Origin: Sphingomonas citricola | GTDB taxonomy: Bacteria > Pseudomonadota > Alphaproteobacteria > Sphingomonadales > Sphingomonadaceae | Reading direction: 5' to 3' | Length of the DNA: 64,000 nucleotides | Assembly: GCF_019429535.1 (NCBI RefSeq) | Contig: NZ_JAHXZM010000001.1 | Span: 1-64,000 of the forward strand | Part shown: positions 59,797-64,000 of the stretch, piece after piece | Numbering within the stretch: the first letter of the stretch is position 1 | How the letters are laid out: every line of letters begins with the position of its first letter | Notes under the pieces: model-generated | The model's input: only the letters and a program-made list of their open reading frames with translations | Told to the model about the DNA's origin: nothing | The model's database searches: none | Position numbers and translations under genes: made by a program

Positions 59797-61035
59797 TCAA
59801 TAGCGTGAGAGTTCGACCGGCAGCGAGCGATAGCCGTGAACGAAACAGGCGGCGACGCGCGCGGGCTCGCCGACGACGTTCACGCGCATCCGCCGCGCCG
59901 CCATCTCCTCGAGCAGGATCGACACCTGCAATTCGGCCAGCCGCGCGCCGACGCAGCGATGGATGCCGTGCCCGAAGGCGAGGTGGCGGCGCGCATTGGC
60001 GCGATCGACCTGGAACGCGTCGGCATTGTCGCCGAACACGCTCTCGTCGCGGTTGGCGGAGATGTACCACATTACCACCTTGTCGCCCGCGGCGATCCGC
60101 TGTCCGTGCAGTTCGGTGTCGGCGGTGGCAGTGCGGCCCATGTGCGCGAGCGGGGTCTGCCAGCGGATGATCTCGCTCGTCGCGTTGCCGATCAGCCCGG
60201 TGTCCGCCTCCAGTTTGGCGCGCTCGTCGGGGAATTTGTCGAGCGCGTAGACGAGCCCGCTCATCGTGTTGCGCGTGGTGTCGTTGCCGCCGACGATCAG
60301 CAGGATGAGGTTGCCCATGAATTCATTGGCATCCATCTGCCCCATTGCATCGGAATGGATCATCATGCTGATCAGGTCGGGGGTCGGCTCGGCATTCACC
60401 TTGGCGTTCCACAGCCCCTGGAAATAGGCGCCCATCTCGTAGATCTTGCCCAGCCGCTGCTCGCGCAATGCCTCGTTCTTGATGATCTCGATGTCGCCCG
60501 CCCAGTCGGACCATTCGGTCAGCTTGCGCCGGTCGGCCCAAGGGAAATCGAACAGGATCGCGAGCATCTGCGTCGTCAGCTCGATCGAGACGCGGTCGAC
60601 CCAGTCGAATTGCTCGCCGTAGGGCAGCGCGTCGAGGATCTCGGCGGTGCGGCGGCGGATGTCGCCGGTCATCCGCACCATCTCGCTCGGGGTGAAGGCG
60701 GGGGCGACGGTGCGGCGCTGCCCGGTGTGGATCGGGCGGTCGCGACCAATGAACATCGGCATGCGCACTTCGCTGCCATCGTTCAGGAACGGCGCGATCG
60801 TGAACCCGCCGACCTCGGACGAATACAGGTCAGGGAGCGACTCGACCTCGACGATCGGCTTGTAGGTCGACACCGACCAATAGGGGCCGAACTCGGAATG
60901 CTCGACCTTGTGGACCGGTGCCTCGGCGCGCAGCCGGCGGAACGGCTCGCCCCAGGTGTCGTCGCGGTACAGCTCGGGCCGGCTCACGTCGAACGGGTCG
61001 ATCGCGGGTGCAGCCTCTCTCAACAGCGTGGCCAT
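59797..61035 (-). CDS. Cytochrome P450, CYP153-like
   Basis: About 412 residues, soluble (no membrane anchor), ATG after AGGAGAG. Heme-binding loop FGHGIHRCVGARLAE, I-helix oxygen motif LIVGGNDTTRN, ExxR helix EIIRWQTPLAHM. The IIRWQTPLAHM and YISANRDESVF stretches resemble the bacterial CYP153 alkane/fatty-acid terminal hydroxylases, but subfamily placement needs alignment. No ferredoxin or reductase gene adjacent; the fpr at 14 kb could serve. An operator-like palindrome lies just upstream. Confidence 0.9.
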   Translation of the reverse strand: MATLLREAAPAIDPFDVSRPELYRDDTWGEPFRRLRAEAPVHKVEHSEFGPYWSVSTYKPIVEVESLPDLYSSEVGGFTIAPFLNDGSEVRMPMFIGRDRPIHTGQRRTVAPAFTPSEMVRMTGDIRRRTAEILDALPYGEQFDWVDRVSIELTTQMLAILFDFPWADRRKLTEWSDWAGDIEIIKNEALREQRLGKIYEMGAYFQGLWNAKVNAEPTPDLISMMIHSDAMGQMDANEFMGNLILLIVGGNDTTRNTMSGLVYALDKFPDERAKLEADTGLIGNATSEIIRWQTPLAHMGRTATADTELHGQRIAAGDKVVMWYISANRDESVFGDNADAFQVDRANARRHLAFGHGIHRCVGARLAELQVSILLEEMAARRMRVNVVGEPARVAACFVHGYRSLPVELSRY

Positions 61036-61072
61036 CGGGTCTCTCCTATTTGGTTGCGAGAGAAAACCTAAC

Positions 61073-61086
61073 TGACATTCATGTCA
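61073..61086. promoter_or_regulatory. Perfect palindrome upstream of the P450 gene
   Basis: TGACAT-TC-ATGTCA, a perfect 6+2+6 inverted repeat of the kind bound by TetR-type repressors, 38 bp before the P450 start. On the minus strand it overlaps a TTGACA hexamer that could be a -35 element, which would make binding repressive. No TetR gene lies in the window. Confidence 0.5.
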
Positions 61087-61097
61087 ACAGCGTTTCG

Positions 61098-62327
61098 TTA
61101 TCCGAACAGCCGCCGCCACACCGGCTTGCTGCTCGCCGACTGCAGCACCCCGCGCCGGAACAGCCGCGCGCCGACGGTGATGAAGATCGCAACCCACAGT
61201 ATCTGCCACGCGAGTGCGGCGAGGTGCAGCCACAACTCGGGCCGGTTCGCCGCGTGCCCCGCCATCGCGAAGGGCGAGGAGAGCGGGAACAGCTCGGCCG
61301 CGGTCGCGATCCAGCTGCCAGGATGCGACGCCGCGGCGCTGGCGAGCGCGAACATGCCGACCTGGACAACCGTGATCGGCAGCGACAGCATCTGGATCTC
61401 ACGCATCGTCGATGCCTGCGCACCCACCCCCAGGAAGACCGCGCCGAGCAGCAGATAGGCGGTGGTGAAATAGGCCGCGAACAGCAGCACGAACCAGCCG
61501 AGCCCGACCGCGGGGACGAGTTGTGCCGCCTGCGCGCCCAGATCGGCGGGAAGGAATTGCCCGATCTGGCTGATCACGGTGCCCCAGAAGGCGACGAACA
61601 GCACCGCGACGCCGAACATGCCGAGCAACTTGCCCAGAAACACCGATTCGAGCGGCACCGCGGCGGCGAGCACCTCGATCACCTTGTTGTTGCGCTCCTC
61701 CGCCATCGTGCCGACGACCTGGCCCGACAGGAACAGGGTGAGGAAGAAGATGCCGAATACCGCAAAGAACGCCGCGGTCTTGCGCCCGCCGAGCGACGGC
61801 GCCGACACGCGCACCCGCTCGATCGTCGGCGTCGACAGCCGCGCGTCGCCGGTTGCGTGGCGGCGCAGCGCGACGTCGGCGAGCGTGGACAGGTAGCGCG
61901 CATCGCGGCGGTTGCTCGCGGCATAGAAGATCTCCGGGCGATCGAGCGGTCCCTGCATCACCGCCGACACGTCGAAGTCACGGCGTTCGAGCTGGCTGCG
62001 CGGCTCGACCGCGTCCGATACCACGACGATCGTCGGCGGGGCGGCGTCGCGCGGGAAGGTCGTGCGCAATTGCTCGTCGGCGGAGCGTACCAGCCGTGCC
62101 TCGGCGACCGGCATCACTAGCACCATGCGCTGTTTGTCGGACGATCCGTCCGCCGCATTGGCCGCGCCCAGTCCGCCGATCGCGCCGAACGAGCTCATGA
62201 TCAGCGGCGCGAACAGAAACAGGAGGAAGATCGGCGTGAATACCGTGGCGATGAAGTCGCGCCGCGCGATCGTCAGCGTCTGGCGGAGCTGGCGCCGAAA
62301 ACGGGTCTGGCTACGCAATCTGCTCAT
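61098..62327 (-). CDS. ABC-2 type export permease (NatB-like)
   Basis: About 409 residues. One N-terminal membrane helix, a large periplasmic loop (about 60-215) and five or six C-terminal helices, as in ABC-2 permeases. GMAEERNNKVIEVLAAAV-type sequence (VGTMAEERNNKVIEVLAAAVP) is the characteristic coupling helix. Its ATG overlaps the ATPase stop by four bases (ATGA). Exports an unknown substrate, possibly sodium or a drug. Confidence 0.87.
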   Translation of the reverse strand: MSRLRSQTRFRRQLRQTLTIARRDFIATVFTPIFLLFLFAPLIMSSFGAIGGLGAANAADGSSDKQRMVLVMPVAEARLVRSADEQLRTTFPRDAAPPTIVVVSDAVEPRSQLERRDFDVSAVMQGPLDRPEIFYAASNRRDARYLSTLADVALRRHATGDARLSTPTIERVRVSAPSLGGRKTAAFFAVFGIFFLTLFLSGQVVGTMAEERNNKVIEVLAAAVPLESVFLGKLLGMFGVAVLFVAFWGTVISQIGQFLPADLGAQAAQLVPAVGLGWFVLLFAAYFTTAYLLLGAVFLGVGAQASTMREIQMLSLPITVVQVGMFALASAAASHPGSWIATAAELFPLSSPFAMAGHAANRPELWLHLAALAWQILWVAIFITVGARLFRRGVLQSASSKPVWRRLFG

Positions 62328-63241
62328 CGTGCCGCCTCCGCCGCGTCCGCTCCGACGATACGGACGAACGCCTCGTGCAGGCCGGGGCGCTCGATCGACA
62401 GGCCCGAGATGCCGTGCCCCGCGTCGATCAGATGCTTGAGCGTCTGCTCGATCCCGCCTGCCGGCAGCGTGAAGCGCCAGCCCTCGCCATCGGGGCGGGC
62501 GTCGGCGGGCAGCGCGCGGGCGATGTCGGGCCCCGGATGGTGCGGCACGTAATGGACCTGCTGCGGCAGGAGCGCGCGCGCTTCCTCCACCGTGCCCTCG
62601 AACCGCCGCTTGCCGCCCGCGATCACCGCGAGGCGATCGCACAGCCGCTGCGCGTGCGCCATGATGTGGGTCGAGAACAGAATCGTCGCGCCGCGATCGC
62701 GCTCGGCGACGATCAACCGCTCGAGCCGTTCCTGGTTGACCGGATCGAGGCCGGAGAAGGGTTCGTCGAGCACGATCAGCGCCGGCAGGTGAACGACCGA
62801 GCCGAGCAACTGGACGAGTTGCGCCATGCCTTTCGACAATTTGCGGATCTTCTCGTCGGCGGCGTGGCCGAGCCCGGCGGCCTCGAGCATCTCGCCCGCG
62901 CGAGTGCGGCCGGTGCGCCAGTCGAGCCCGCGCAGCGCGCTCATGAACGCGATCGCCTCGCGCGCCTTCATCGCCGGGTAGAGCCCGCGCTCCTCGGGGA
63001 GATAACCGACCTCGTCGCTCGCATCCTGCGGTTGCGCCCGGCCGAGCAAAGTGCGGTGCCCGTCGTCGGGCTCGATGATGCCGAGCAGCATCCGCAGCGT
63101 CGTCGTCTTGCCCGCGCCGTTGGGGCCTAGCACGCCGTAGATCGCGCCCGCAGGCACCATCAGGTCGACGCCGTCGACCACGCGCCGCTCACCGAACCGC
63201 TTGACCAATCCCTCGGCGGTGACCGCCCAATCCCCTGCCAC
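62324..63241 (-). CDS. ABC transporter ATP-binding protein (NatA-like)
   Basis: About 305 residues, GTG start. Walker A GPNGAGKTT at about 39-47, Q-loop, a variant signature LSKGM in place of LSGGQ, Walker B LIVLDEPFSGLD and the switch His in STHIMAH. A C-terminal domain of about 85 residues (IVGADAAEAAR end) is present. Coupled to the ABC-2 permease. The LSKGM variant is common in NatA/CcmA-type exporters. Confidence 0.92.
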   Translation of the reverse strand: MAGDWAVTAEGLVKRFGERRVVDGVDLMVPAGAIYGVLGPNGAGKTTTLRMLLGIIEPDDGHRTLLGRAQPQDASDEVGYLPEERGLYPAMKAREAIAFMSALRGLDWRTGRTRAGEMLEAAGLGHAADEKIRKLSKGMAQLVQLLGSVVHLPALIVLDEPFSGLDPVNQERLERLIVAERDRGATILFSTHIMAHAQRLCDRLAVIAGGKRRFEGTVEEARALLPQQVHYVPHHPGPDIARALPADARPDGEGWRFTLPAGGIEQTLKHLIDAGHGISGLSIERPGLHEAFVRIVGADAAEAAR

Positions 63242-63298
63242 GCACGCGCCCCCTGTTATCGCCGCGATGGTAGCGCGGCATGGGGCCGGCCGGAAGCG

Positions 63299-63652
63299 CT
63301 ACTTGCCGCCGTCGCGGCGGGAGAGGGCGGCGATGCAGCTCGCGCGGTCGATCGGGCTGCCGTCGCGCTGACGCGCGTCGACCCAGGTCACGCGCTGCTC
63401 GCCGCTGCCCTTGGGATAGAGATAGGCGTCGAGCACGCAGATCGCGCTCTCGAACTGGAGCTTGCGCGCGGTGCCCTCGCGCACGTCAGCATCCGGGTTG
63501 CCGAACAGGCGGACGAGCCCCGCGGCATCCTGCCCCATGACGGGCAGGTTCGCCTGCGACGGCGCATTGCCGAGTGCCGGCGGCGGGGGCAACCCTTGCG
63601 GGCCGCAGGCGGCGAGCGCGGCGAGCAGGAGCGGGGAGAAGCGGCGGATCAT
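63299..63652 (-). CDS. Small putative lipoprotein
   Basis: About 117 residues. Signal peptide MIRRFSPLLLAALAAC with a lipobox LAAC, then a Pro-rich linker and a compact domain with GQDAAGLVRLFGNPDADVREGTARKLQF, two cysteines (AICVLD, ASCIAAL) and YLYPKGSGEQRVTWVD; the DVREGTARKLQFES pattern resembles small outer-membrane-assembly lipoproteins of the SmpA/OmlA or DUF type, not confirmed. Overlaps the EI24 gene stop by four bases. Confidence 0.75.
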   Translation of the reverse strand: MIRRFSPLLLAALAACGPQGLPPPPALGNAPSQANLPVMGQDAAGLVRLFGNPDADVREGTARKLQFESAICVLDAYLYPKGSGEQRVTWVDARQRDGSPIDRASCIAALSRRDGGK

Positions 63653-64000
63653 GGTCGCGTCCTGTGGAACAGATGGGTCGCCATCGCCGCACCGAGCACG
63701 GGGGCGAGCAGGTTGACCACCGGAACCACGAACAGCCCCGTCCCCGCAAGCCCCAGCAGAAAGCGCCCGCCGGCATTCGCCGTGCGCCAGTCGCGCATCG
63801 CCGCACCGCCCAAATGCCGGCTCGCCACCATGTCGGTCAGGTCGCGACCCAGCAGCCACGCGTTGACGACGAAGAACGCCGCGGCCGTGCCGACACCGGT
63901 CACCAAGAGCGCGAGATAGACCGGCGTCATGACCAGATTGACGAGCAGGAAGCGTATCGCCGAGCCGAGCCCCATTCGCATCGACCGGTGCAGCGGGACG
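63649..64000 (-). CDS. EI24/CysZ-like membrane protein, N-terminus outside window
   Basis: The frame runs off the window edge, so the true start is not visible. The part seen has two or three membrane helices and matches EI24-type segments (VNLVMTPVYLALLVTGVGTAAAFFVVNAWLLGRDLTDM and GRFLLGLAGTGLFVVPVVNLLAPVLGAAMATHLFH). CysZ-type members take up sulfate, but this gene's substrate is unknown. Its TGA overlaps the lipoprotein ATG (ATGA). Confidence 0.8.
   Translation of the reverse strand, partial: VPLHRSMRMGLGSAIRFLLVNLVMTPVYLALLVTGVGTAAAFFVVNAWLLGRDLTDMVASRHLGGAAMRDWRTANAGGRFLLGLAGTGLFVVPVVNLLAPVLGAAMATHLFHRTRP

Overview
The window is a continuous stretch of a GC-rich alphaproteobacterial chromosome, most likely Sphingomonas or a close relative (Sphingomonadales). 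This is inferred from the initiator tRNA type, the gene families (DUF3617, DUF1244, DUF3597 and GapR/DUF2312 proteins, class I fumarase, CYP153-like P450), ybgF-tilS-ftsH linkage, GGAAC-N17-CGTT promoter motifs of the EcfG type, and palindromic intergenic repeats made of CCCCCTCCCC-type blocks. No integrase, transposase, CRISPR array, plasmid or phage gene is visible. Almost everything reads as core genome.

Layout. 1-3 kb: an initiator tRNA, an AT-richer gene-free stretch, and nrdA. 3-8 kb: a GGDEF-EAL-PilZ c-di-GMP protein divergent from class I fumarase, then a DUF1993 protein. 8.3-8.8 kb: no conventional gene, but an RNA-like locus with an 18-codon ORF behind a 15-nt perfect Shine-Dalgarno and an upstream palindrome. 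8.8-11.4 kb: lipoprotein, PRC-barrel, DUF3597, 45-residue protein, TonB-like protein. 11.8-21 kb: uvrB, ferredoxin-NADP reductase, arylamine N-acetyltransferase, M20 amidohydrolase, several small envelope proteins, a 2-oxoglutarate oxygenase coupled to a beta-helix-like mini-protein. 21-28 kb: PRTase/HerA-like pair, the hflK-hflC-degP quality-control operon, Mrp ATPase. 29-44 kb: amino-acid permease, aconitase, argD-argF, hslO, queC-queE, pyruvate kinase, amidohydrolase, gapR. 44-50 kb: second HerA-like ATPase, then yebC-ruvC-ruvA-(HAD)-ruvB. 50-58 kb: ptsP, RodZ-like, cpoB/ybgF, tilS, ftsH. 58-64 kb: glycine-zipper protein, DUF3667 protein, P450, an ABC-2 export pair, lipoprotein, and an EI24 protein cut by the window edge.

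Functional themes are central carbon metabolism (fumarase, aconitase, pyruvate kinase), arginine synthesis, deazaguanine synthesis, Holliday-junction and excision repair, and membrane proteolysis (FtsH with HflKC, DegP). Many neighbours overlap by 1-4 nt (ATGA, GTGA, TGATG), which implies translational coupling.

The most unusual items are the 8.4-8.8 kb RNA/mini-ORF locus, a three-hairpin terminated RNA candidate before queC, a probable CTG start for ruvC, a HAD enzyme lodged between ruvA and ruvB, and an argF ribosome-binding site supplied by a palindromic repeat. All functional calls rest on sequence reading without database searches.
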